The notes: generated by a model from the sequence alone, not told the origin. A stretch of 64,000 bases of DNA from Lentisphaeria bacterium (GCA_022009855.1 CP091727.1:1860001-1924000), one strand, 5' to 3'. Shown: positions 49,089-59,125, counted from the first letter of the stretch. Numbers and translations: made by a program.

Positions 49089-49901
49089 TCATCGCTTCCG
49101 CCAGGCGCTCGGTGCGAGGCCGGTCTGCTGCTTGAACACCCGGCTCAGATGGAATTCGCTGGAGAAGCCGCAGAGTTCGGCGATCCGGTGCAGTTTGAGT
49201 TCGGTTCCGGCGAGGTAGTGGGCCGCCGTCTCCACCCGCATGCGTTGAAGCAGCGTGGTGAAGGAGCAGCCGAAGAGCTTCTTCACCAGCGCACTGGTGT
49301 GGGAGGAAGAGAGCTCCAGCTCCTGCGCGAGATCCGGCAGGCCGACTCTCCCGGCGAGGCGCGACTGCAGAAAGTCGCGGATCCGGGCACTGCGGAAGTC
49401 CGGAGTGTCCGTCAGCAGGCCGAGGGTGAGGAGGCGGTGGAGTACCCCGTCGGCGCAGAGCTCCCCCAGAAGAAGCAGTACCGCTTCCTCCGCCGGATTC
49501 GCCGGAGGCAGTTTCGCATACTCGTTTCGGAATGGCTCCGGAAGTTTTGTTTCCGAAACCGCTTCGCTTCTCCACGCCCCGAGAAAGAACATCCCGTAGT
49601 GGACCGGCCCCATCCGCAGCGGAAAGACCAGCTGCCGGATTCCGAACGGACACTCCGAGGCGAACGGTCCCGCCGCCTCGCGGCAGAGTCGGCCCTGTCG
49701 GTGGCGGCAATGCTCGATGCAGTGCTCGCTGAAGATCGCCGCGCAGGCGCCGATCTTCTTGTGGGAGGCGCGCTGTGGAGTGAAGAGCCGTCGCGCCTGG
49801 CGGAAGTCGAAGATCCCGTCCAGCCCGAGAATGGTCAGCGGTTGACCGGTGAGATGTTCGAACTCCGCAAGTTCCGCTTCCAGGTGTTCCAGCTCTTCCA
49901 T
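49089..49901 (-). CDS. AraC-family regulator with PocR sensor domain
   Basis: 270 residues, intact. N-terminal PocR domain: GQPLTILGLDGIFDFRQARR, then the cysteine-rich core CAAIFSEHCIEHCRHRQGRL with CREAAGPFASECPFG and RQLVFPLRMGPVHYGMFFLG. The C-terminal double HTH includes LAQELELSSSHTSALVKKLF and IAELCGFSSEFHLSRVFKQQ. PocR domains sense small metabolites, possibly through bound hydrocarbon or metal ligands. ATG 49901 is preferred; TTG 49940 would add 13 residues. It is divergent from the 50032 gene (130-bp gap), which it probably controls. Confidence 0.9.
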   Translation of the reverse strand: MEELEHLEAELAEFEHLTGQPLTILGLDGIFDFRQARRLFTPQRASHKKIGACAAIFSEHCIEHCRHRQGRLCREAAGPFASECPFGIRQLVFPLRMGPVHYGMFFLGAWRSEAVSETKLPEPFRNEYAKLPPANPAEEAVLLLLGELCADGVLHRLLTLGLLTDTPDFRSARIRDFLQSRLAGRVGLPDLAQELELSSSHTSALVKKLFGCSFTTLLQRMRVETAAHYLAGTELKLHRIAELCGFSSEFHLSRVFKQQTGLAPSAWRKR

Positions 49902-50031
49902 CGTGGCTTTTTTCCTTCTGATGCGGTGAAACCGTATCAATATATATGAAAATCCTGAAAAAAGCCATTCCTTTCCTGAAAAATCATGATTTATTATGAA
50001 AGAGAGCTTTTCTCATAACCGGGAGGAAATG

Positions 50032-52149
50032 ATGGACGAAACACTTCGAAGCCGTTGTCGGGCCGCATTGAAGAGGTGGCTGGAATTCGCATCGGAAAAT
50101 CTGCTGCGCAACGTTCCCGGCCACCCGGAACTTGCGTACTACGGCACCGGCGAAAGCGCACACTGGGCGGTGCAGAGCAACATGAACGTCGCCGCAGCAT
50201 TGGCGGTTGCCGGCGTGGAGGAGTCCGATCCGGCGATGATGGAGCGGGCGCTCTCCCTGTTCCGCTACGCGATGCGGACCCACGTGACCGGCGACCTCGC
50301 CGCCACCGACAACGCGCAGTGGGGGCGCCACTGGATCAGCGTGCTCGGCGCCGAACGAATGACCCACGGCGTCAACGCGCTGGAGCCGCACTTCACCGGA
50401 GAGGATCGGGAGCGTTACCGGGCGTTCCGCTTCGCCGAGGCGGAGTTCCTGCTGCGCGAATATCCGGTGAAGGCGAACATGCTCAACTCCAGTGGTGAAA
50501 ACCGCCCCGAATCGAACATCTGGAACGGCGGCTTCCTGTGGCGGGCGGCGCTTGACTATCCCGACGCGCCGGATGCCGCGCTCTGGCGCGAAAAAGGGAA
50601 CCCGTTTCCTGCTCAACGGCATTTCGCACGCGCTCGACGCCGCGTCGGAACGGCGGTTCGACGGGCGCCCGCTGCGGGAGTGGCACGTCGGATTCAACTT
50701 CACCCCGAACTATTCGCTCGACCATCACGGCTATATGAATGTCGGCTACAGCATCATCTGCCTCTCCAATCTGGCGATGCTCCACTTCAACTTCCGCGAA
50801 CGCGGGCAGAATCCGCCGGAGGCACTGTCGCTCCACGTCGACGACCTCTGGCACACGGTGAAGAACTTCTTCTTCGACGACGGGCGGCTGCTGCGGATCG
50901 GCGGCGACACCCGGGCGCGGTACACCTACTGCCAGTGCTACGCGCTGCCCGCGCTGTGGCTGGCGGCCGATTTTCTGCGCGACGCGGACGCGGTACGGCT
51001 CCGGGAACGTTATCTTGAACTGCTGTTCCAGGAACAGGATTCCAACCGGGACGGCAGCTTCTACGGCGGCCGGCTCCGGGGGCTCCGGGAACAGTCTTAC
51101 TACTACTACACGCGGCTGGAGTCCGATCCGGCGCTGGTATTGTCGCAGGAGCTCTGGTGGGCGCGGCTCGCTTCACTGCCGGAACCGGCCGCGGAACCGC
51201 TGCCGGCGAGCTCGTGGCACGATTCCTTTCACGGGGCTTATCTGCTGAAGGACCACAGTGCCGTCCGCAGTTTTGTGCAGCGCGGCGCCGCCGGGCCGGT
51301 GGCGCTCTGCCTCCCCGCCGACCGGAGCGACCTGGCCGAGTGGGAGGGCAATCTCCTCTGCCGGATTGGATTGCACCGGCGCGAGGCGCGGCAGGGGGCG
51401 TTCCGCCGGAAAAAACCGGGGCGGACTTTTTCGTTCACTGCGGCTCGGTGGAGTGGGTGGAGGCCCAGCCATACGGCGAGGGGGAGGGGCACTATCCGGT
51501 CGCGGAGAGCCGGTTTGCGGTCGCGGCGCTGCCGGACGGGCGGAGCATGCTGGTGCTGGAGCGGGTCGTAGTTTTGAAAGAGAGCACGTTTGACCAGGTG
51601 ATTCCGGTCAATCTGCAGATTCCTAACGATCTGTACAACGGTTCCCTGCGGAGTTACCGGACGGAAGGAGCCGGGTGGAAGACGGCGGCGCAGCCGGAGC
51701 GGGCGGAGAGAATCGACACCGGCCGCCGGAAACTGATGGTGGAGGGGCGGCTCACCGTCGCGGCGATCGGCGGGGTGGAGTCGTTCCGCATTTTCCGCCC
51801 GGCCGACCGGGAAGCGGCGCTTCTGCACGCACCGGCGCTGAAGTCGCTCTACATCGAGACGGTCGGCGGGGAATCCGGTGCGCCGTTCGGCCGGTATCCC
51901 GCCGGAACCGTTCTCGCGGACACTGCGGTTGCGCTTGCCGTGGATGCTCCGGCGGAATTCGTCGCTGACGGGGAGTGTCTCTCCGATTCCGGGGATCTAC
52001 GCGGGGCGGTGCTCCGCGGTGTCGACGGAGCGCAGTACCGGCTGCTGGCCAACTTCGGCGACGGAGCCGCGGAGTGGCACGGCGTTTCGCTGGCGGCGGG
52101 AGAAGCGGTACTCCAGCGGGAGACGCAGGGAGTGTTTCAGACGCTCTGA
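50032..52149 (+). CDS. Alpha/alpha-toroid polysaccharide lyase or hydrolase-like protein
   Basis: About 706 residues. The N-terminal 370 residues are repeated helix pairs (NMNVAAALAVAGVEESDPAM, YAMRTHVTGDLAATDNAQWG, RHWISVLGAERMTHGVNAL, FNFTPNYSLDHHGYMNVGYS), typical of a toroid as in heparinase II/III or GH88/105-type enzymes; the Y-x4-D-H-H-x-Y-x-N cluster could be catalytic. The C-terminal half is a beta-sandwich (YLLKDHSAVRSFVQRGAAG, RSMLVLERVVVLKESTFDQV). No signal peptide is seen. Frame changes near 50605 and 51415. GGAGG lies 5 nt before ATG 50032. The family is uncertain; no exact match comes to mind. Confidence 0.6.
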
Positions 52150-52150
52150 G

Positions 52151-52298
52151 CTGTTCCGCCGGGCAGAGTTATCCATGGAACCCGCTTTGCCCGCCTCTCC
52201 GCCGGGCAGAGTTATCCATAGGGCGCGCTTCGACGAGAATGGGTCATTCAACTTGTCGGAGTCGGAGTGTGCCCTGTGGGTAACTTGCGTATTCTCCC
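52151..52298. repeat. Interspersed palindromic element, copy D
   Basis: Two left half-units (52151-52187 and 52196-52236; each CTGTTCCGCCGGGCAGAG or a close match, then TTATCCAT), a CGACGAG...CTTGTCG centre and a right unit (GTCGGAGTGTGCCCTGTGGG then TAACTTGCG) to about 52298. Arm positions differ from copy B, but left and right change together. It lies at the 3' end of the toroid-type gene; the rest of the gap to 52427 is featureless. Confidence 0.7.
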
Positions 52299-52427
52299 GT
52301 TCCTCCGGTTCCGGCGGTCGCGGAACCGCAAAATCACTTCACGGTTTTTCCGGAAAATTTCGCCGCCGCCCTTGCGTTTCGGCGCGCCGGTTGGTATATT
52401 ACCAGCTTGACAAACAGTGGATTGGAT

Positions 52428-53693
52428 ATGCTGACGGAACTTTTTCTGGCCGGGCGCTATTTGAAGCCCAAGCGGAACGCGGTGTCGCTGATCACGCTTT
52501 CGAGCGTGCTCGGGGTCACGCTTGGCGTAGCGGTGCTGATGGTGGTGCTGGCGGTGATGACCGGATTCACCGATCTCATGAAGCAGAAGCTGGTGGAGAC
52601 GCAGGCTCATTTTCAGGTGCGCGACCCGTGGCGGCGGGTGATCCGTGACCCGTCGGAGATCGTCGAAACGGTCCGGGCGGCGGGCGGCGACGCGGCGGCG
52701 GTGATTCAGTCGCCGGTGCTGGTGCAGCGGGGGCGCGAACTCGACATGCAGCTGCTCCTCTTCGGCACCGGGGCGGAGGAGCTGCGCAAACACCTCGAAT
52801 TTGACACCGCACTCCGGCGGGGAATGCTTTCGCTGGAGAAGAACGAAGCGATCATCAGCACTCACATGGCGGCGCGCTGGGGGGTGAAGGTGGGCGACAA
52901 GATTCTGCTGCACTCTCCGAAACGGCTGACCAGCCTGGTCCGGTTCAAGCCGGACGGCGGCATGGAGATCAATCCGGACAGTTCCGCCTATCTGCCCTCC
53001 GAATTCACCGTGACCGGCATCTATTCGATCGGCAAATACGACTTCGACCGGAGCGTGCTCTTCGTCGGGATCGACGACGCGGCGGAACTGCTCGACCTGC
53101 CGTGGGGCAGCGCGACCAGCGTCTTCGGCTGGGGGCCGGACCCGTTTGAACAGAAGGAGCTCATCAAAACGCTGCGCGAAAAACTCGGCAGCTACCGGGT
53201 CTCCACCTGGGAGGATGAGAACAAGCAGCTGTTGAGCGTGCTGGCGGTGGAGAAGCGGATGATGTTCTTTCTGCTGATCTTCATCGTGCTGGTGGCGGCG
53301 TTCAGCATCACCAATACGCTGGTGACCTCGGTCTACCAGAAGACCCGGGAGATCGGGCTGCTGAAGGCGCTCGGCGCCGGGGACGGGGCGGTGACGCGGA
53401 TCTTCGTTCTGCAGGGATTCTTGATCGGCGTGATCGGCAGCGGCGTCGGGACGCTGCTGGGGTGGCTGGTGATCCATTTCCGCAACGACATCATGCACTT
53501 CGTCTCGCGGGTGACCGGCATCGAACTCTTCCCGAAGGAGCTCTACTATTTCGACGAACTGCCCGCGCACATCGTGCCCGGGGACGTCGGCTTCATCATT
53601 GCGGCGTCGGTGATTCTCTGCACGCTGGGGGCGCTGCTCCCGGCGCTGCGGGCGGCGCTGCTCGATCCGGCAAAGGCATTGCGCTATGAGTGA
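52428..53693 (+). CDS. lolC: Lipoprotein-releasing ABC transporter permease LolC/E
   Basis: 421 residues, intact. MLTELFLAGRYLKPKRNAVS is the typical start, followed by membrane helix 1 (LITLSSVLGVTLGVAVLMVV), a periplasmic MacB-like domain (residues 50-270) and three C-terminal helices (MMFFLLIFIVLVAAFSITNT, FVLQGFLIGVIGSGVGTLLG, DVGFIIAASVILCTLGALLP) with the FtsX signature KTREIGLLKALGAGDGAVTR. It extracts lipoproteins from the inner membrane for transport to the outer one. ATG 52428 is preferred to TTG 52407. Only one permease is seen, so it may be a LolF-like homodimer. It overlaps lolD by 8 nt. Confidence 0.93.
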   Translation: MLTELFLAGRYLKPKRNAVSLITLSSVLGVTLGVAVLMVVLAVMTGFTDLMKQKLVETQAHFQVRDPWRRVIRDPSEIVETVRAAGGDAAAVIQSPVLVQRGRELDMQLLLFGTGAEELRKHLEFDTALRRGMLSLEKNEAIISTHMAARWGVKVGDKILLHSPKRLTSLVRFKPDGGMEINPDSSAYLPSEFTVTGIYSIGKYDFDRSVLFVGIDDAAELLDLPWGSATSVFGWGPDPFEQKELIKTLREKLGSYRVSTWEDENKQLLSVLAVEKRMMFFLLIFIVLVAAFSITNTLVTSVYQKTREIGLLKALGAGDGAVTRIFVLQGFLIGVIGSGVGTLLGWLVIHFRNDIMHFVSRVTGIELFPKELYYFDELPAHIVPGDVGFIIAASVILCTLGALLPALRAALLDPAKALRYE

Positions 53694-54390
53694 GACGAAC
53701 GAACCGATCATCGAGCTGGCCGGTGTCCGGCGGAGCTACAAAATGGGCGACTCCATTCTGGAGGTGCTGCGCGGCATCGACTGGCGGGTGAAACGCGGCG
53801 AATGGGCCTGCCTGCTCGGCGCCTCCGGCAGCGGCAAGACGACGCTGCTCAATCTGATCGGTGCGCTGGAGAAGCCGGATGCGGGCATGATCCGGGTCGC
53901 CGGAACCGATCTGGCCGGACTCTCCCGCCGCGCGGCGGCGAAGTTCCGCAACCGGCGGATCGGATTCGTGTTTCAGGCCTACCATCTGCTGCCGGAGCTG
54001 ACGATTCTGGAAAACGTGATGCTGCCGGCCCGCTTCGCCGGGGTGGCGAAGCGGGCGGCGCGGGAGCGTGCCGAATCGCTGCTGGCGACGGTCGGACTCT
54101 CCGGGCGGCTCCGCCACCGGCCGAGCGAACTTTCCGGCGGCGAGCAGCAGCGGGCGGCGATCGCCCGTGCGCTGGTCAACGAGCCGGAACTTCTACTGGC
54201 GGATGAACCGACCGGCAACCTCGACGGCCGGACCGGCAGCGGCATTCTCGATCTCTTTGGCGAACTGCGTTCGGCGCATCCGGAGCGGTCGATCGTGATG
54301 ATCACCCACAACCGCGAAATCGCCGATCTGGCCGACCGGGTGGCGGAATTGACCGACGGGGTGCTTCGATACGGGAAGGAGGAGTGCTGA
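53686..54390 (+). CDS. lolD: Lipoprotein-releasing system ATP-binding protein LolD
   Basis: 234 residues, intact. Walker A LLGASGSGKTTLLNLIGALE, Q-loop FVFQAYHLLPELTILENVML, signature LSGGEQQRAAIARAL, Walker B LLLADEPTGNLDGRTG and the switch His in MITHNREIADLADRV. It powers LolC. The start lies inside the end of lolC, and the epimerase gene begins 1 nt after its stop. Confidence 0.95.
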   Translation: MSETNEPIIELAGVRRSYKMGDSILEVLRGIDWRVKRGEWACLLGASGSGKTTLLNLIGALEKPDAGMIRVAGTDLAGLSRRAAAKFRNRRIGFVFQAYHLLPELTILENVMLPARFAGVAKRAARERAESLLATVGLSGRLRHRPSELSGGEQQRAAIARALVNEPELLLADEPTGNLDGRTGSGILDLFGELRSAHPERSIVMITHNREIADLADRVAELTDGVLRYGKEEC

Positions 54391-54391
54391 T

Positions 54392-55366
54392 ATGCAGTGG
54401 AACAATGTCGGAATCCTGGTGACCGGCGGAGCCGGGTTTATCGGTTCCAACCTGATCGAACGGCTGCTGGAACTCGGCTGCCGGGTGGTCTGTCTGGATA
54501 ATTTCCTGACCGGGAAGCGGGAGAACATCGCGCCGTTTCACGCGAATCCCCGTTTCCGGCTGATCGAGGGGGATATCCGTGACCGCGACGTCTGCCGGGA
54601 GGCGGTTGAAGGGATGGAGTTCGTGCTGCATGAGGCGGCGCTCGGTTCGGTGCCGCGTTCGATTCACGATCCGATGACCACGGTGGACATCAATGTCTCC
54701 GGATTCGTCAACGTGCTGTTTGCCGCCCATGCCGCGGGGGTGCGGCGGGTGGTCTACGCGGCGAGCTCCTCGACCTACGGCGACAGTACCGCTCTGCCGA
54801 AACGGGAGGAGGAGATCGGCACCCCGCTCTCTCCCTACGCGATCACCAAGTACGCCGACGAACTTTTCGCGGCGAACTTCGGGCGGATCTACAATCAGGA
54901 CACCATCGGACTTCGTTACTTCAATGTTTTCGGTCCGCGGCAGGATCCGGAAGGCGCCTATGCGGCGGTTGTGCCGCGCTTTGCGCGGGCGCTTCTGCGG
55001 CACGAATCGCCGGTCATCAACGGCGACGGGAGCTATTCGCGCGATTTCACCTTCGTGACCAACGTGGTCGAAGCCAATCTGCTGGCGCTCTCCGCCGGGC
55101 CGGAGGCGGCCGGATGCATCTGCAATATCGCCTGCGGCACCGAGACTTCGCTGAACGAACTCTTTCTCCGGATGCGGGAGGAACTGACCAAATTCGATCC
55201 GGAAATCGCCGCGATCGAACCGGAGTATGGTCCGGTTCGGGCCGGAGACATTCCCCATTCGCTCGCCGACATCAGCCGGGCGAAGCGGGTGCTCGGCTAC
55301 GAGCCCCGTTTCGATGTGAGTACCGGCCTCCGGCTCGCCGCCGGATGGTATTTCCGCAACTTGTAG
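54392..55366 (+). CDS. NAD-dependent UDP-sugar epimerase (UDP-GlcNAc 4-epimerase-like)
   Basis: 324 residues, intact, short-chain dehydrogenase fold. NAD loop ILVTGGAGFIGSNLIERLLE, DNFLTGKRENIAPF, then LHEAALGSVPRSIHDPMTTV, the catalytic Ser in YAASSSTYGDSTALPK, YxxxK in PYAITKYADELFA, and GLRYFNVFGPRQDPEGAYAA. The ALGSVPRS and FGPRQDP stretches resemble WbpP-type UDP-GlcNAc/GalNAc C4-epimerases rather than GalE. It makes precursors for surface glycans. It is co-transcribed with lolCD and is convergent with the nucleoside hydrolase, leaving only 1 nt between the two stops. Confidence 0.9.
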   Translation: MQWNNVGILVTGGAGFIGSNLIERLLELGCRVVCLDNFLTGKRENIAPFHANPRFRLIEGDIRDRDVCREAVEGMEFVLHEAALGSVPRSIHDPMTTVDINVSGFVNVLFAAHAAGVRRVVYAASSSTYGDSTALPKREEEIGTPLSPYAITKYADELFAANFGRIYNQDTIGLRYFNVFGPRQDPEGAYAAVVPRFARALLRHESPVINGDGSYSRDFTFVTNVVEANLLALSAGPEAAGCICNIACGTETSLNELFLRMREELTKFDPEIAAIEPEYGPVRAGDIPHSLADISRAKRVLGYEPRFDVSTGLRLAAGWYFRNL

Positions 55367-55367
55367 G

Positions 55368-56318
55368 TCAGCGGTTCCGTTCGGCCTGGCGGAGCAGGGT
55401 GAAGAGGTCGGCGAAGACCCGGTCCCGGTCGATGTGTGTGGCGATGCGCATTTCGTGTCGTCCGGCGGCGGGGACGCGGTAGCGTCCGGTGTCGTCGAGC
55501 AGCGGAGCAGGGAGCCGTTCTGAGCGGTATGCTTCCCGGCAGCGGAGCCAGCCGATGACCGCGATGTCCCAGATCACCTTGCTGACGGCGAAACCATTGC
55601 CGACGTAGTCGCAGGTGCGGTGCAGCAGGAAATCGCCGATGGCGCCGGTCCCGTTGCAGAGTTCCCGCAGTTCTGCGGGGGAGGTCGCGAGCAGTTCCGC
55701 GACGGTGCAGCAGGGCACCTGGAAGAACGGCACGCCGGAGTCGAAGATCACCTGAGCCGCCGGAACATCCTGATAGAGATTGAATTCCCGATTGTCCGGG
55801 TGGTTCCGGTCGTGCCCGCCGAGCCAGATCACCACCACGTCGCGGATGATTCCCGGATCGAGCAGCAGCGCGGAGGCGACGTTGGTGATCGCCCCGATGG
55901 CGAAGAGGTAGAGAGCTTTTCCGGTCCGCCGCTGTTCATGGGCGAGTTCGACGATGCGATGCGCGGCTTCCGATTCCACCGGGGTGTCGCGGTCCGGCAG
56001 ATAGCCGGTCGCCCCTCGGAAGGCGAACCCTTCCGCCGGATGTTGCAGAAGAGCGAGAATCCGGCCGATCTCTTCGAAACTTTTCTCCATGCCGTCGGCC
56101 GGACTGGAGGAGCGGGAGTTCAGGAAGGGGGCCGCGGTCACCGCCCGCAGCCGGAGCGTCTCCTTCGCCAGCAGGGCGTAGGTGAGGGCGAACTGATCGT
56201 CGACCTCATTGAAGGTGTCGGTGTCGAGTACGGCGTCGACGATCCCGGTCGGCAGTTCCAGCCGGGCCCGGCGCAGCGCCGGATCCAGTGCGGGGAATCG
56301 GAGTGTGGCGGATTTCAT
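55368..56318 (-). CDS. Inosine-uridine nucleoside N-ribohydrolase family protein
   Basis: 316 residues, intact. The calcium-binding signature is DAVLDTDTFNEVDDQFALTY (DTDxxxDD), with further ligand segments IGAITNVASALL and WLGGHDRNHPDNREFNLYQD containing the N of the active site. The catalytic area near WDIAVIGWL resembles the His-Asp pair region but has WD instead of the usual HD. It splits ribonucleosides into base and ribose. Its own transcription unit on the minus strand; the 303-bp gap upstream holds a TATAAT-like box (56402-56410) and the ftsA promoter. Confidence 0.88.
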   Translation of the reverse strand: MKSATLRFPALDPALRRARLELPTGIVDAVLDTDTFNEVDDQFALTYALLAKETLRLRAVTAAPFLNSRSSSPADGMEKSFEEIGRILALLQHPAEGFAFRGATGYLPDRDTPVESEAAHRIVELAHEQRRTGKALYLFAIGAITNVASALLLDPGIIRDVVVIWLGGHDRNHPDNREFNLYQDVPAAQVIFDSGVPFFQVPCCTVAELLATSPAELRELCNGTGAIGDFLLHRTCDYVGNGFAVSKVIWDIAVIGWLRCREAYRSERLPAPLLDDTGRYRVPAAGRHEMRIATHIDRDRVFADLFTLLRQAERNR

Positions 56319-56552
56319 GATCGTTGCCTTTCCTGTTGAACGGGCTGACTGTTTTGCGGGAACTCATCCTCTTTCTCCCGCGCCGCTGTCGATTAATATA
56401 GTGGTATAATCTCACAAAACAACATGGTTCAGTAGGATAAAACAGTAATTTAAAAGCACAAAACAGGAATCTCGGAAGGGTGGATTCCCGGCGGTTCCGC
56501 CGGTTGAACCGGAGCCGGAACGGAGATTTCGGCGGGAAATCGGGAAAGAGAC

Positions 56553-56581
56553 TGGCAAAATCGCATATCCGCCGATATATT
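56553..56581 (+). promoter_or_regulatory. Possible promoter of ftsA-ftsZ
   Basis: TGGCAA (56553-56558), 17-nt spacer, TATATT (56576-56581), 41 nt before the ftsA ATG. Confidence 0.45.
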
Positions 56582-56621
56582 TTAAGAGGAAGTGTTGTAT
56601 TCGTCCAAACGGAGAGAGCGG

Positions 56622-57904
56622 ATGTTCCATTCCAGAGAGATCGTGACTGCCGTTGAACTGGGCAGTTCGAAAATCTGCGTCCTGATCGGGGAAGCCGGAG
56701 AAGGGGGGGCGGGTGAATATTATCGGGCGGGGGAATCGCTCCGAGCGCCGGCGCCGTGGTGAAGGGCGAGATCTACAATATGGAGAAGGCGTTCGACCAG
56801 CTCGCCGTCGCGCTGGAGGAGGCCGACCGCAGCTCGAATCACGAACTGGGCAACAGCCGGCTGGTGGTGGTGGTGGTGACCGGCTGCGGCATCGATTCGC
56901 TCCAGGGGGTGGGGACGGTGTTCATCAAGAACGAACAGCACCGGGTCACGCAGAAGGAGCGGTTCGAGGCGCACGAGAACGCCAAGGTGCAGCATATCGC
57001 CGCCCCCGACCGGGAGATCATCAACAGTTCGGAATCCTATTTCATGATCGACGGCCGCCCGGTGCGCAATCCGCTCGATCAGAACGCGCGCAAGCTGGAC
57101 GCCTATGTTCATGTTGTCCACGCCGTTGCGACGCGGCTGGAAAATTTCCGCTCGATCATACGCGAATCCGGCTTCGAGGACTCGATGGTGGAGGTCGCCT
57201 TCGCGCCGCTGGCGGCCGATTTCGGAATCCTGTCGGAAGAGGAGCGGGAACACGGCGTGCTGCTGATCGACCTCGGCGCCGGGACGACCGAGTTCGACGT
57301 GGAGTACAACTCCGGAATCCAGGCTTCGGGCGTGATTCAGGTCGGATTCGAACATGTCTGCAACGATCTCTCGATCGGGCTGGATCTGCCGATCTCCCTC
57401 TGCCGGAAACTGATCGAAGAGGGGACGCTGGTGCGGGCGATGCGCGCCCGGCGCGACTGGCTTGAATTTCCGCAGCCGGGCAGCGGCATGCGGCGGATTC
57501 CGCTGGTCTCCTTCGAAACGATCATTGACCTGCGTCTGCGGGAGATCTTCGAGATCATCAAGAAAACCCTGGCCGACCGGGGGGCTCTCGGCAACCTCGA
57601 CGCGGGCGGCGTGCTCACCGGCGGCGGAGCGCTTTTCGAACGGACGGCGGGAATTTTCCGCGAGGTGTTCGACCTCTCCTGCCGGATCGGGCAGCCGCTG
57701 GAATCCGGCGGCGCGGTGGTCGGCGTGGAGAACCCGCGCTACAGCACGGTGTGGGGGGCGCTGAAGATCGCCGCCTACTACAACGAATTGAATTCAGGCA
57801 GCCGCGGCCGGGGGACGGTCGGCAGCCTGATCGACGCGGCCGACGGCTTCCTCAGCCGTTTCCGCCGCAATTTGTCCAATTTGAAAGAGACGATCCGGAT
57901 GTGA
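56622..57904 (+). CDS. ftsA: Cell division protein FtsA
   Basis: About 428 residues, actin fold. Phosphate 1: VTAVELGSSKICVLIGEAGE. The 1C domain contains SSESYFMIDGRPVRNPLDQN and LDAYVHVVHAVATRLENF. Phosphate 2: VLLIDLGAGTTEFDVEYNSG. Connect 2 and adenosine: DAGGVLTGGGALFERTAGIF. The C-terminal amphipathic tail is FLSRFRRNLSNLKETIRM, the membrane-targeting helix. It tethers FtsZ to the membrane. A frame change near 56705 in a G7 run and one more near 56740 disturb the N-terminal 40 residues. GGAGAG lies 7 nt before the ATG; ftsZ begins 3 nt after the stop. Confidence 0.9.
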
Positions 57905-57907
57905 CAA

Positions 57908-59115
57908 ATGAGCGAACTTCTGGAACAACCCAAACAGATCACGGTTCTGGCGCTGGGCGGCGCCGGCTGCCGCATACTGCGCTCGCTGGCTGCGATTCCT
58001 GCCGCGCAGTCGATGCGGCTGCTGGCGGTGGATACCGATGCCGAGAGTCTGATGCGTTCCGGTGTGGAGGAGTCCTGCCGGCTGCTGGCCGGAGCCCGCT
58101 GGCGCGGCGGTCGCGGGTGCGGCGGAAATGTGATCGACGGGCAGCGGGCGATGGCGCATGAACGCTCCACGCTGGAGCAGCTGCTCTCCGGCAGCGCGAT
58201 GCTGCTGGTGGTCGGCGGGCTCGGCGGCGGAACGGCGTCCGGCGGTGTGCCGGTGGTGCTGGAGCGTGGCGCGCAAGCTGGGGATTCCGGCGATGTTTCT
58301 GATGACGCTGCCGTTTACGCTGGAGGGTCACAGCAAGCGGCGGGTGGCGGAGGAGACCGTGAAGGGAGAGCTGCTCGGCTTGGCCGATGCGGTGCTCTGT
58401 CTGCCGAACGACCTGCTCTTTTCGGTGCTGGAGGCGACCACGCCGCTGGCGGAGGCGTTTCGACTGGCCGACCGCGAAGTGTCGCGTTCGGTGCTGGCGC
58501 TGACCGCGGTGCTGCGCAACGGGAATCTGCTGGCGGCGGATTTCGGGGATTTCGTCAGCCTGCTGAAACGGCGCAAGAGCTATTGCAGCATCGGGGTCGG
58601 CTTGTCGTCGGAGGCCGATTCTTCGGTCCGTATCGATCGGGCGATGGAGGAGCTGCTGCATTCGCCGCTGCTCGGCGGAGCCGGGAAGCTGGGCGAGGCG
58701 GATGCGGTGATTCTGTCGCTGCTCGGCGGGCCGGAGCTGTCGATCGGTGAGACCAAGGCGGCGCTGGAGCTGGCCTCGCGGCAGGTGAAGCCGGAAGCGC
58801 GGGTGATTGTGGGCGCGGCGACGGCGGAGGAGTACCGGGGGATGCTCCAGCTTTGCGCGGTGACGGTGCGGCTCGATGCGGAGAGCGAGGTTGCCGAGGT
58901 GATGCACAAGAGTGTGGAGCGGACGCCGAAGCGGAGCCGGGCCGGAGCGGTTGCGGCGGAGGACGCCTCGCAGCTGACGCTGCCGTTCCTGGAGACGGTT
59001 TCGAAGGGGATCATGGAGAACACCACGCCGGTGATCTGGAACGGGGAGGATCTGGACATCCCGACGTTCAAGCGGCGGAATACGGTGCTTGACAACGGGG
59101 AAAACCCTTTCCTGA
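57908..59115 (+). CDS. ftsZ: Divergent cell division protein FtsZ
   Basis: About 400 residues. ITVLALGGAGCRILRSLAAI replaces the usual GGGGNAV loop; the tubulin signature reads LVVGGLGGGTASGGVPVVLE instead of GGGTGTG; the T7 loop is LLAADFGDFVSLLKRR, with Ala where Asn is usual. The C-terminal peptide DLDIPTFKRRN fits the FtsZ tail that binds FtsA. One frame change near 58263. As written the frame runs on to 59288 through a terminator and into tRNA-Leu, so another indel must lie near the end; the real stop is probably 59092 or 59115 (used here). GTP binding is likely but the ring properties may differ. Confidence 0.85.
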
Positions 59116-59125
59116 GGGGTTTTTT
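59101..59125 (+). terminator. Intrinsic terminator of ftsA-ftsZ
   Basis: AAAACCC (59101-59107) pairs with GGGTTTT (59117-59123) and ends in six T. One C may be missing in the stem, in line with the other indels. Confidence 0.75.

Noticed and set aside
21279..52298. DnaA boxes in the repeat arms (TTATCCAT, TTACCCACA)
   Set aside because: They miss the TTATCCACA consensus by one or two bases, vary between copies and are explained by arm pairing. No dnaA, dnaN or origin-like AT-rich region is near.
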